Shown here in pieces: positions 1 through 5,386 of a DNA stretch of 5,386 nt. A program made the position numbers and the translations under genes. The stretch spans positions 1 to 5,386 of the forward strand of contig CAZFBR010000226.1 of the NCBI GenBank assembly GCA_964517215.1, read 5' to 3'. The stretch's first letter is position 1, and each line of letters begins with the position of its first letter. The notes below the pieces were generated by a model, which saw only the letters and a list, made by a program, of their open reading frames with translations, was not told the origin of the DNA and did no database searches. The stretch is from CAZFBR01 sp035353495 [NCBI: uncultured bacterium]. GTDB lineage: Bacteria; DAOPZR01.

Positions 1-133
1 CCGGCTTGCCGATCTCTGGCTTGGCTTGGGGCTTGACGGGAACGGCGCCGGTCAATTGGGGGCAGGCGCGCAGCAGCAGCTCCCCGCCGATCCCGGCGGG
101 ATCACCGGCGGTGAGGGCGAGGACGGGCGGCAT
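1..133 (-). CDS. pdxA: 4-hydroxythreonine-4-phosphate dehydrogenase PdxA, N-terminal fragment (cut by window edge)
   Basis: Translating the minus strand from the ATG at 133 gives 44 codons that stay open to the window edge. The protein begins MPPVLALTAGDPAGIGGELL, which carries the ALTxGDPAGIGxE signature at the start of PdxA. PdxA is a cytoplasmic NAD-dependent, metal-dependent dehydrogenase that oxidises 4-phosphohydroxy-threonine in the DXP-dependent pyridoxal phosphate pathway. An in-frame TGA lies 18 codons upstream with no ATG, GTG or TTG between, so this start is the only conventional one. The ribosome site is weak (a GGTGG stretch 7 bases upstream). The gene follows surA on the same strand after 60 bases, and that gap holds a 5-bp hairpin at 150-166. 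The surA-pdxA order is known from proteobacteria and supports the call. The last visible residues (VPVKPQAKPEIGKP) are richer in Lys and Pro than I expect at this point in PdxA. Only about one eighth of the usual length of about 330 residues is visible, so intactness cannot be judged. Confidence 0.82.
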   Translation of the reverse strand, partial: MPPVLALTAGDPAGIGGELLLRACPQLTGAVPVKPQAKPEIGKP

Positions 134-193
134 GTCACGGCCACCGCATGCCGGGATGCTTCCGGCCGGCGGACAACGGGATCAGCACGATTC

Positions 194-1108
194 CTAAAAA
201 CGGTCTTTGATTTCGACGAAGTTGCTGTTCCACAGCTTGCGCTGCCAGGCGTCGATCTGGCCGTACAGCTTGAGCATGCGCAAATGGTCCATCAGCGACC
301 GGGTCTCCTGGTCGGGCATCTCGCTGGCCTCGAGCTTGCGCTTGCCGACGAGCTGGACGATGCTGTAGCCGCCGCGGTGGTGGATCAGGTTGCTCACCGC
401 GCCCTCCTCGAGCGTGACGATGATGGCGTCAACCTCGTCGGGCATGGTGCCGAGCCGGATATAGCCCCAGTCGCCGCCGCGCGCGGCATGCGGATCGATG
501 GACTGGTGGGTGGCGACGATGGAGAAATCCACGCCCTTTTCCAGGTTGGTCTGCGCCATGCGCGCCTCTTCCTCCGTGGCGCAGAGGATGTGCCGGACAT
601 GGTATTCCTGGCGCACATCGTCGGGCGTGACGTTGATCTCCGGGCCCAGTTCCGTGCGGTAGAGCGTGGAGAGGATGAGGTCGCGCTTGGCCTGTTCGCG
701 ATAGCGCTGGCGCAGCACTTCGACGGTCATGCCGTTCTCGCGCAGCGCCTCCTGGAATTCGGCGGCGTCGAGGAAGTTGGCGCTGACTTCGGCGAGGAGC
801 TTGGTGACCCGCGCCTCGACTTCCGCTTCCTCGACCACGACCCCGCGCCGCTGCGCCTCCTGCAGCACCAGCCGCTCGCGGATCAGCTCGTCGAGCGCCT
901 GCTTCTTGAGCTCGGGCGTCACCTGCCGCTGCTCATTGAGCAGGCGGATGATGATCGGATTGAGTTTTTCCTCCAGCTCGCTGTAGGTGATGATCTCGCT
1001 GTTGATGACCGCGATGATCTTGTCGACAATGCGCGCCTCGGACGCCCGGGCCGGGGCCAATGCCAGTCCCAGTACCAACAACGCAGGAAGAACCAGTACG
1101 CGACGCAT
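194..1108 (-). CDS. surA: SurA-like periplasmic chaperone with a single parvulin domain
   Basis: A 304-residue protein. Residues 1-22 form a signal peptide (MRR, a hydrophobic core, then a signal peptidase I-type APARA site), so the product is exported to the periplasm. Residues about 26-145 match the SurA N-terminal chaperone region (IVDKIIAVINSEIITYSELE, then a helical DELIRERLVLQEA segment). Residues about 170-256 are one parvulin rotamase domain: VRHIL at 171-175, GVDF at 192-195, and S203, D205 and GGDWG at 211-215. SurA escorts unfolded outer-membrane proteins to the BAM complex. E. coli SurA has two parvulin domains and 428 residues; single-domain forms are common elsewhere. Two oddities: the His of the usual GYHI motif near the domain end is Ser249 (GGYSIV), and the linker before RHIL is about 12 residues shorter than in E. 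coli parvulin domain 1. Isomerase activity may therefore be weak or lost. I chose the ATG at 1108 because it has a strong ribosome site and starts the signal peptide; an upstream ATG at 1225 would bury that signal. pdxA follows after 60 bases. A PpiC/PrsA-like foldase is the alternative name. Confidence 0.87.
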   Translation of the reverse strand: MRRVLVLPALLVLGLALAPARASEARIVDKIIAVINSEIITYSELEEKLNPIIIRLLNEQRQVTPELKKQALDELIRERLVLQEAQRRGVVVEEAEVEARVTKLLAEVSANFLDAAEFQEALRENGMTVEVLRQRYREQAKRDLILSTLYRTELGPEINVTPDDVRQEYHVRHILCATEEEARMAQTNLEKGVDFSIVATHQSIDPHAARGGDWGYIRLGTMPDEVDAIIVTLEEGAVSNLIHHRGGYSIVQLVGKRKLEASEMPDQETRSLMDHLRMLKLYGQIDAWQRKLWNSNFVEIKDRF

Positions 1109-1113
1109 CGCAA

Positions 1114-1120
1114 TCACCTC
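1114..1120 (-). promoter_or_regulatory. Ribosome binding site that decides the surA start
   Basis: The minus strand reads GAGGTGA here, ending 5 bases before the ATG at 1108. This is a strong Shine-Dalgarno match at good spacing. It selects the start that begins the signal peptide over the in-frame ATG at 1225. Confidence 0.8.
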
Positions 1121-1148
1121 ACCCAACACAGGGAATATGGTGCGCAAG

Positions 1149-1178
1149 TGCCAGCCGAATGCCGTCCGCCGCCTGGCA
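1149..1178 (-). other. Inverted repeat in the surA leader
   Basis: TGCCAG at 1149-1154 and CTGGCA at 1173-1178 can pair to give a 6-bp stem with an 18-base GC-rich loop. It lies in the 144-base gap between the macrodomain gene and surA, inside the leader predicted from the promoter at 1240-1268, and ends about 28 bases upstream of the surA ribosome site. A competing small stem (CCGC/GCGG) uses part of the same bases. There is no T-run, so it is not an intrinsic terminator. GC-rich sequence makes stems this size by chance, and I match it to no riboswitch or attenuator class. Confidence 0.25.
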
Positions 1179-1239
1179 GCGGAGCAACCCCGCCGCAGCA
1201 TCCGGGAACAGCCGCTGACCGGCAATGAACACCGAATTG

Positions 1240-1268
1240 AGTATAGCAGAATCTACGGGTAGCGGCAA
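1240..1268 (-). promoter_or_regulatory. Sigma70-like promoter for surA-pdxA
   Basis: Read on the minus strand, a -35 hexamer TTGCCG (1263-1268, 4 of 6 to consensus) is followed by exactly 17 bases and a -10 hexamer TATACT (1240-1245, 5 of 6). Transcription would start near 1233, leaving a leader of about 125 bases before surA. The element overlaps the last codons and the TAG stop of the macrodomain gene, so surA-pdxA can be transcribed independently of it. The AT-rich patch stands out in a very GC-rich window. This is a consensus match by eye. Confidence 0.6.
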
Positions 1269-1813
1269 TCGCACAGCGCCTGCTGATAGGCGGCACATGT
1301 GCCGGCATCGAACAGAACCCAGGTGATGCAGGCGAAAGCCGCGGGCTGCTGCCGGACAAATGCGATGGCGGTATGCAGTGCGAGCGGTGCAGCGCGGTCA
1401 ACCGGAAAACCGTAGACGCCGGTGCTGATCGAGGGGAAGAGGACGGTGCGGCAGCCGTGATCGCGGGCCAGGTCGAGCGCGGCACGATAGGCGCCGGCGA
1501 GCAGTTCGTCTTCATGCCGGCCGCCGCCGCGCCAGATTGGCCCGACGGCATGAATGACCTGGCGGACGCCGGCAAGGGCGAAGGCGGGGGTGATGACCGC
1601 GCTGCCGGTCGGGCAGCCGCCAAGCAGGCGGCAGGCGGCGAGCAGTTGCGGTCCGGCGGCGCGATGCACGGCGCCGTCCACCCCGCCCCCGCCGCGCAGC
1701 CCGGTATTGGCGGCGGTGACGATGGCGTCGGCGGCGAAGGTGGCGATATCCCCCTGGCGCAGGGCAATGACCGTTGTCCCGCAAACAAGCTGAATTGGTT
1801 GGACAGAAGTCAT
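1253..1813 (-). CDS. Macrodomain protein, YmdB/MacroD-type (O-acetyl-)ADP-ribose hydrolase
   Basis: A 186-residue cytoplasmic protein that is essentially one macrodomain. It matches E. coli YmdB along its length. QGDI at 20-23 supplies the adenine-contacting Asp22. TAAN at 33-36 is followed by the glycine loop [14 protein letters not shown] (41-54), then PTGSAVIT at 68-75 and [10 protein letters not shown] at 88-97 (YmdB has HTVGPVWRGG). [12 protein letters not shown] at 126-137 is the phosphate-binding loop. Known enzymes of this group remove acetyl from O-acetyl-ADP-ribose and ADP-ribose from acidic residues. Asn36 and Asp46 correspond to the YmdB functional residues Asn25 and Asp35, so activity is plausible. 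Thr33 replaces the first Asn of the usual NAAN motif (YmdB Asn22), a one-base change (AAC to ACC). The N-terminus is about 11 residues longer than YmdB; no other conventional start precedes the domain, and the ribosome site at the ATG is poor. The gene is flanked by gaps of 142 and 144 bases and may be read from the cysS unit or from its own weak promoter. Its target is unknown. Confidence 0.9.
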   Translation of the reverse strand: MTSVQPIQLVCGTTVIALRQGDIATFAADAIVTAANTGLRGGGGVDGAVHRAAGPQLLAACRLLGGCPTGSAVITPAFALAGVRQVIHAVGPIWRGGGRHEDELLAGAYRAALDLARDHGCRTVLFPSISTGVYGFPVDRAAPLALHTAIAFVRQQPAAFACITWVLFDAGTCAAYQQALCDCRYP

Positions 1814-1893
1814 GCGTTCTGACGGCCGGCGGTTAGTTCTCTGCAGGGGTCATTCTTCTACATTTCCACATATGCCGGAAACGGGGCGCGCAG

Positions 1894-1927
1894 GCCCGCT
1901 GCCGGGCGCAGGGGGTCTTGCTGACCC
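1894..1927 (-). terminator. Tandem small hairpins downstream of cysS, possible weak terminator
   Basis: Two perfect 5-bp stems lie side by side 29 bases beyond the cysS stop: GGGTC/GACCC (1913-1917 with 1923-1927, 5-base loop) and GCCCG/CGGGC (1894-1898 with 1903-1907, 4-base loop). No T-run follows on the minus strand, so this is not a classic intrinsic terminator. It could pause polymerase, protect the cysS mRNA end, or be chance pairing in GC-rich DNA. The rest of the 142-base gap (1814-1955) shows no clear promoter for the macrodomain gene. Confidence 0.25.
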
Positions 1928-1955
1928 GGTGACACAAGCGGCAGCAGCCGCGCCG

Positions 1956-3374
1956 TCAGGCCCGGTGCCACCGCGGCCCTTTCGGCGTATCTTCGACCAC
2001 AATACCGCGCCGGGTCAGTTCAGCGCGCAGCCGGTCGGATTCGGCAAAGTTTTTGGCCTTCCGCGCCGCCTGCCGCGCAGCGACCAGCGCATCAATTGCC
2101 GCGGCTTCGGGATCGGCGGCGACAGCTGCCGGGCGCATGACTCCCAGCACGGTATCGAAACGGTCGAACGCGGCGCGCAGGGCGGCGCGTTCGGTTTCCG
2201 GGGCGTCGGCATCGAGCCGCGCATTCGCGTGACGCATGAGATCGAAGACCGCGGCGAGTGCGGGGGAAATATTCAGATCATCATCGAGCGATCCGCCGAA
2301 TTTCTCCCCGGCCGCGGTGAGCGCGGCCGCAGTTTCCGGCGCCGTTTCGCCTGCCGGTCCGGGCTCGTCCAGGCGCGCCCGGAACTGCTGCAGACGCTGC
2401 ACCGCGGTGTGGGCCTGAGCCAGACCGTCCATGGTGAAATTGAGCGACATGCGGTAGTGGGCGGAGAGGAGCAGATAGCGCACTGCCAGCGGGTCGTGCC
2501 CTTTCGCCAGGAGATCGCGCAGGGTGTAGAAGTTGCCTTTCGACTTCGCCATCTTCTCGCCTTCCACCATGAGGTGGGCGCAATGCAGCCAGTAGCGGAC
2601 GAAGGGGACGCCGTTCGCTGCCTCGCTCTGGGCGATTTCGTTTTCATGGTGCGGGAACGCATTATCCACGCCGCCGGTATGCAGATCGAAGGTTGGGCCG
2701 AGATATTTCATCGCCATGGCCGAGCATTCGATATGCCAGCCGGGCCGGCCTTTGCCCCACGGGCTGTCCCAGACCACGGCACCGTCGTCGGCACTGTAGG
2801 CCTTCCACAGGGCGAAATCGGCGACTGTTTCTTTCTCGTATTCGTCGTGGTTGACCCGGCCGCTCGCCCGCTGCTGCTCGAAATCGAGCTTGACCAGGCG
2901 GCCGTAGCGCGCCCCCGACGCGAGGTATTGCTCAATGGAAAAATAGACCGAGCCGTCGTCGGCGCGGTAGGCAATGCCGCGCGCCATGAGTTTTTCAATG
3001 ATGGCCAGCATTTCCGGGATATGGCCGGTGGCGCGCGGATAGTGTTCCGCCCGGTCGATGTTGAGCGCGGCAAGGTCGGCAAAGAACCCGTCGACAAACG
3101 GCTGGGTGTAGGCGGCGAGGGGCACGCCCTGCGCGTTCGCGCCGCGGATGGTCTTGTCGTCGACGTCGGTCAGGTTCATCACCTGGGTGACGGCGTACCC
3201 GCGGTAGGTGAGATGGCGGCGCAGCAGGTCCTCGAACACATAGGCGCGGAAATTGCCGATGTGCGGAAAATTGTAGACCGTCGGGCCGCAGGTGTACATG
3301 CGGGCGGTGCCGGGCACGAGTGGGATGAATTCCTCGGCGCACCGGGTCATGGTGTTGTAATAGCGGATGCTCAT
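1956..3374 (-). CDS. cysS: Cysteinyl-tRNA synthetase
   Basis: A 472-residue class I aminoacyl-tRNA synthetase, close to the usual length (E. coli 461), that attaches cysteine to tRNA-Cys in the cytoplasm using ATP. The N-terminus MSIRYYNTMTR is typical of the family. The catalytic Rossmann fold holds the HIGH-type motif HIGN (38-41). The expected zinc ligands that discriminate cysteine are present: Cys29 in YTCGPTVYN, Cys217 in GWHIECSAMAM, and His242 and Glu246 in FPHHENEIAQSE. The second signature is KMAKS (274-278), with Ala for the first Ser of KMSKS, a variant I recall from CysRS of several phyla. The helical anticodon-binding region includes SLDDDLNISPALA and ends in the usual tail (ARKAKNFAESDRLRAEL to PKGPRW), so the gene appears complete. 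The ATG at 3374 has AGGAG 9 bases upstream. The glycosyltransferase gene ends only 38 bases upstream on the same strand, so the two are probably co-transcribed, although their functions look unrelated. Confidence 0.97.
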   Translation of the reverse strand: MSIRYYNTMTRCAEEFIPLVPGTARMYTCGPTVYNFPHIGNFRAYVFEDLLRRHLTYRGYAVTQVMNLTDVDDKTIRGANAQGVPLAAYTQPFVDGFFADLAALNIDRAEHYPRATGHIPEMLAIIEKLMARGIAYRADDGSVYFSIEQYLASGARYGRLVKLDFEQQRASGRVNHDEYEKETVADFALWKAYSADDGAVVWDSPWGKGRPGWHIECSAMAMKYLGPTFDLHTGGVDNAFPHHENEIAQSEAANGVPFVRYWLHCAHLMVEGEKMAKSKGNFYTLRDLLAKGHDPLAVRYLLLSAHYRMSLNFTMDGLAQAHTAVQRLQQFRARLDEPGPAGETAPETAAALTAAGEKFGGSLDDDLNISPALAAVFDLMRHANARLDADAPETERAALRAAFDRFDTVLGVMRPAAVAADPEAAAIDALVAARQAARKAKNFAESDRLRAELTRRGIVVEDTPKGPRWHRA

Positions 3375-3383
3375 GGTCGTCTG

Positions 3384-3388
3384 CTCCT
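3384..3388 (-). promoter_or_regulatory. Ribosome binding site of cysS
   Basis: AGGAG on the minus strand, 9 bases before the ATG at 3374, inside the 38-base gap after the glycosyltransferase gene. It supports the cysS start. The gap shows no obvious promoter, consistent with read-through from the gene upstream. Confidence 0.65.
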
Positions 3389-3412
3389 GTCGTTTTCCGG
3401 AACGGATGTACC

Positions 3413-5386
3413 TTATTGCGCAGCGTGCGGCAAACTGTCGCCGCCCGGGACGGGCACCGCGCTTTGGTAACTGTCGGCATTGTCGGGCTCGAGCAGTCGC
3501 GGCCAGATGCCGCCCTTGTCCTGCACGGTCAGGACTGCCTGCTGCACGACATACTCATGCGGCGCAAGCGCATAGGCCCGCCGGATATCGTCACCCGCTG
3601 CGACATACTGCTCCATGGCGAGGCGCGCCCAGCCGCGCTGGAGATGAAAGCGATAGTCATCGGGCCAGCGCCGGAGCGCGGCCCCGGCAGCGGCGGCGAC
3701 CTGCCCGAATTCCTGCCGCTGGTAGCTGATCTCAAGGCGCAGCAGCGTCACGTCCGCCTGCATACTGTCGCTGATGGTGATCCGGGTCAGCAGGGCGGCG
3801 GCGGTGCCGGGCAGATGCTGGTCGAGCGCCCGCTGCACGTCGGCAAGCACCGGCGGACGGGTGCCGATCGCTGCCTGCAGTGCGGCGGCAGCGGTACTGT
3901 CCTGTTCCAACTGGCGCAGGTTGGCTGCCGCGACGGCCAGGTCGGGGGTGGCGGCGATCACGCGGCGATAGATATCCCCGGCCAGAGCGAAATTGCCGTA
4001 CTGGTGCACGACACTCGCGTATTTGAGCGTTACCAGCGGGTCGCCGGTGCGCAACTGTCCGGTCAGATAGTCGAGCATGGCGCTGGCCAGGCGGCCGCGG
4101 CGCAGTTCCAGGTCGCCGTGATGACGCCAGGCCTCCGCCCAATCGATCTGTTCCTGGCGGATGCTGGTGACATGCGGGTCCGCGGACGGCACGGCCGGGA
4201 ACGGGGCATTGGCCAGCAGGAGCAGGATCAGCGCCGCCAGCGGCAGGCGCCAGCTTTGGGCGCGCAGCGAGGAACCGACCGCCGCCGCGCCATGCCAGGC
4301 GGCGGGGATGAGGAACGGCAGGAGCGGCGCGCGGTAGCGGCTGACCACGAAAAAGGCGATGACCGACAGCGAGAAGCAGCCGAGGAAGAGCAGCCACGGC
4401 AGGAGCGCGCGCCAGCGGGAACGCAGGGTGACGATGCCGACCAGCGCGAAGGGAATGATCAGTCCCGAGGGAAAGGAGATGCCGGCGCGCCGCCAGAGCA
4501 GAGTGTCAAGCAGCGGCACCTGGCCGGCCACAAAATAGGGATCGATATTGCGCATCTGTTCCCAGCCGCGCAGGAAGCGGAACAGCTTGACGCCCTGCAG
4601 CGCCAGAAAGTCCAGCGGATGCGCCAATGCCCATTGCTCGACCTGCTGCACGTAGAAACGCTGCCGGCCGACGCTGCCGAGCGACCGGCCGCTGGCCTGG
4701 TCCGGCCAGGCGCAGAGCTGCTCCCAGTAATAGCCCGGGCGGATGGCCAGCGTTGCATCCGCGTTGGCATTGTTGCCGATATAGAGATTGAGCCCCCAGC
4801 TGGAGGCGAGGAAGACCGGCTCGCTGTCCATCGCCATGTTGCGCAGCCCGATGGGACCGAGCACGAGCATGAGCCCGAAACAGAGCCAGGCGACGGCACG
4901 GCCCCAGTTTTCCGGGCGGCGCCAGAGCAGGGCGGCGACGAGTGCGGGGAGCATGGTGAGCATATTGCCGCGCGTCGCAGCGGCCAAGCCGACCAGCAGG
5001 CCGACGGCCAGCGACCATGGCCGGGTCGGGGCCTGCCAGCCGCGCAGGAAGAGCACCAGCGCGCCGAGCACCAGCGCGGTGGCCAGCGCCTCGCGCAGCA
5101 GTTGCCCCTCGAAAAAGAGGAGCGGGCCGCAGGCGGCGGCGGTGAGTCCGGCGAGCACCGCCAGCCGGTCGCGGCCGGGAAGCAGCTGCCGGGCGAGGAG
5201 CGCTGTGAGCATGGCGGTGATGATCCCGCAGGCGAAGTTGACGGCGTAGACCTGGTACAAGCCGTAGCCGAACAGGCGGAACATGACCGCCATGAGATAG
5301 AGGTAGAGCGGTTCATGATAGTAGGCGCGGTTTTCACCCCACCATGAGCCATAGGCGATATCCAGCGCCTTCCCGACGAACATCTG
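3413..5386 (-). CDS. GT39/ArnT-like polytopic membrane glycosyltransferase with C-terminal TPR region, 5' end outside window
   Basis: The reading frame is open from the window edge to a TAA at 3413-3415; 656 residues follow the first visible Met (5383). That Met is probably internal: the sequence opens within what looks like the first extracytoplasmic loop, just before EPLYLYLMAVMFRLFGYG, and family members have a first membrane helix and an acidic catalytic motif before it. Residues 1-392 carry about ten hydrophobic helices (roughly 25-38, 43-68, 75-92, 96-114, 122-138, 142-154, 163-181, 306-347, 350-367, 379-392). Typical landmarks are GPLLFFEGQLLREAL (86-100), GLAAATRGNML (132-142), the SSWGLNLYIGNNANAD loop (194-209) and SRYRAPLLPF (348-357). 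Such enzymes move a sugar from a polyprenyl-phosphate donor to an acceptor on the outer face of the cytoplasmic membrane. Residues about 410-625 are a soluble helical region with TPR-like repeats (for example YASVVHQYGNFALAGDIYRR, then RLAMEQYVAAGDDIRRAYAL), probably periplasmic and used for partner or substrate binding. Donor and acceptor cannot be told. cysS follows after 38 bases. Confidence 0.8.
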   Translation of the reverse strand, partial: QMFVGKALDIAYGSWWGENRAYYHEPLYLYLMAVMFRLFGYGLYQVYAVNFACGIITAMLTALLARQLLPGRDRLAVLAGLTAAACGPLLFFEGQLLREALATALVLGALVLFLRGWQAPTRPWSLAVGLLVGLAAATRGNMLTMLPALVAALLWRRPENWGRAVAWLCFGLMLVLGPIGLRNMAMDSEPVFLASSWGLNLYIGNNANADATLAIRPGYYWEQLCAWPDQASGRSLGSVGRQRFYVQQVEQWALAHPLDFLALQGVKLFRFLRGWEQMRNIDPYFVAGQVPLLDTLLWRRAGISFPSGLIIPFALVGIVTLRSRWRALLPWLLFLGCFSLSVIAFFVVSRYRAPLLPFLIPAAWHGAAAVGSSLRAQSWRLPLAALILLLLANAPFPAVPSADPHVTSIRQEQIDWAEAWRHHGDLELRRGRLASAMLDYLTGQLRTGDPLVTLKYASVVHQYGNFALAGDIYRRVIAATPDLAVAAANLRQLEQDSTAAAALQAAIGTRPPVLADVQRALDQHLPGTAAALLTRITISDSMQADVTLLRLEISYQRQEFGQVAAAAGAALRRWPDDYRFHLQRGWARLAMEQYVAAGDDIRRAYALAPHEYVVQQAVLTVQDKGGIWPRLLEPDNADSYQSAVPVPGGDSLPHAAQ

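Noticed and set aside
1109-1225. N-terminal extension of surA from the ATG at 1225
   Set aside because: It adds an arginine-rich segment ahead of a clean signal peptide, and the ATG at 1108 has a strong GAGGTGA ribosome site.
26-1228. 400-codon open frame on the plus strand
   Set aside because: It is antisense to surA and part of pdxA, both of which have clear family motifs. Its protein shows no recognisable domain and has the composition expected of an antisense shadow in GC-rich DNA.
1114-1788. 224-codon minus-strand frame overlapping the macrodomain gene
   Set aside because: It is an off-frame shadow of the macrodomain gene, rich in Pro, Ser and Ala with no motif.
1812-3470. 552-codon open frame on the plus strand
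   Set aside because: Fully antisense to cysS, which has all its catalytic and zinc motifs. No family resemblance; a shadow frame created by GC-rich third codon positions.
3416-5347. 643-codon open frame on the plus strand
   Set aside because: Antisense to the glycosyltransferase gene. Its product is rich in Gln, Glu, Gly and Arg without motifs, and the opposite strand encodes clear membrane helices and TPR-like repeats.
1-5386. Window length equal to that of the phiX174 genome (5386)
   Set aside because: Coincidence: the sequence is GC-rich chromosomal DNA with housekeeping genes and bears no resemblance to phiX174 genes.
1-5386. CRISPR arrays, insertion sequences, tRNA or rRNA genes, attachment sites
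   Set aside because: I saw no regularly spaced repeats, terminal inverted repeats with a transposase, cloverleaf-like segments or rRNA-like stretches. The longest gene-free stretch is 144 bases.

Overview
The window is a GC-rich (roughly two thirds G+C by eye), densely coded stretch of a Gram-negative bacterial chromosome. All five recognisable genes lie on the minus strand, so transcription runs from high to low coordinates. The periplasmic chaperone SurA followed by pdxA implies an outer membrane. The cysteinyl-tRNA synthetase has HTGGVDN and KMAKS where the E. coli enzyme has HGGGSDL and KMSKS. This argues against a close relative of the enterobacteria and fits an uncultured or less-studied lineage, possibly Acidobacteriota, the Verrucomicrobiota group or a deltaproteobacterial-type phylum. 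That placement is a weak inference.

Layout in transcription order: (1) 5386-3413, a polytopic membrane glycosyltransferase of the GT39/ArnT-like type with a C-terminal TPR region, whose N-terminus lies outside the window. (2) 3374-1956, cysS, 38 bases downstream and probably co-transcribed. (3) A 142-base gap with two small hairpins. (4) 1813-1253, a YmdB/MacroD-type macrodomain ADP-ribose hydrolase. (5) A sigma70-like promoter overlapping the macrodomain stop codon, then a leader of about 125 bases. (6) 1108-194, a SurA-like periplasmic chaperone with a single parvulin domain. (7) 133-1, the first 44 codons of pdxA, cut by the window edge.

The genes fall into two probable transcription units. 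One is glycosyltransferase-cysS, perhaps continuing into the macrodomain gene. The other is surA-pdxA, a pairing also found in proteobacterial lptD-surA-pdxA-rsmA clusters. They cover separate housekeeping jobs: envelope glycosylation, tRNA charging, ADP-ribose metabolism, outer-membrane protein folding and vitamin B6 synthesis. I see no mobile element, CRISPR array, tRNA, rRNA or phage gene, and no convincing novel multi-gene system. The points most worth a second look are two unusual residues at functional positions (Ser replacing the conserved parvulin His in SurA, Thr replacing the first Asn of the macrodomain NAAN motif) and the well-formed internal promoter before surA.
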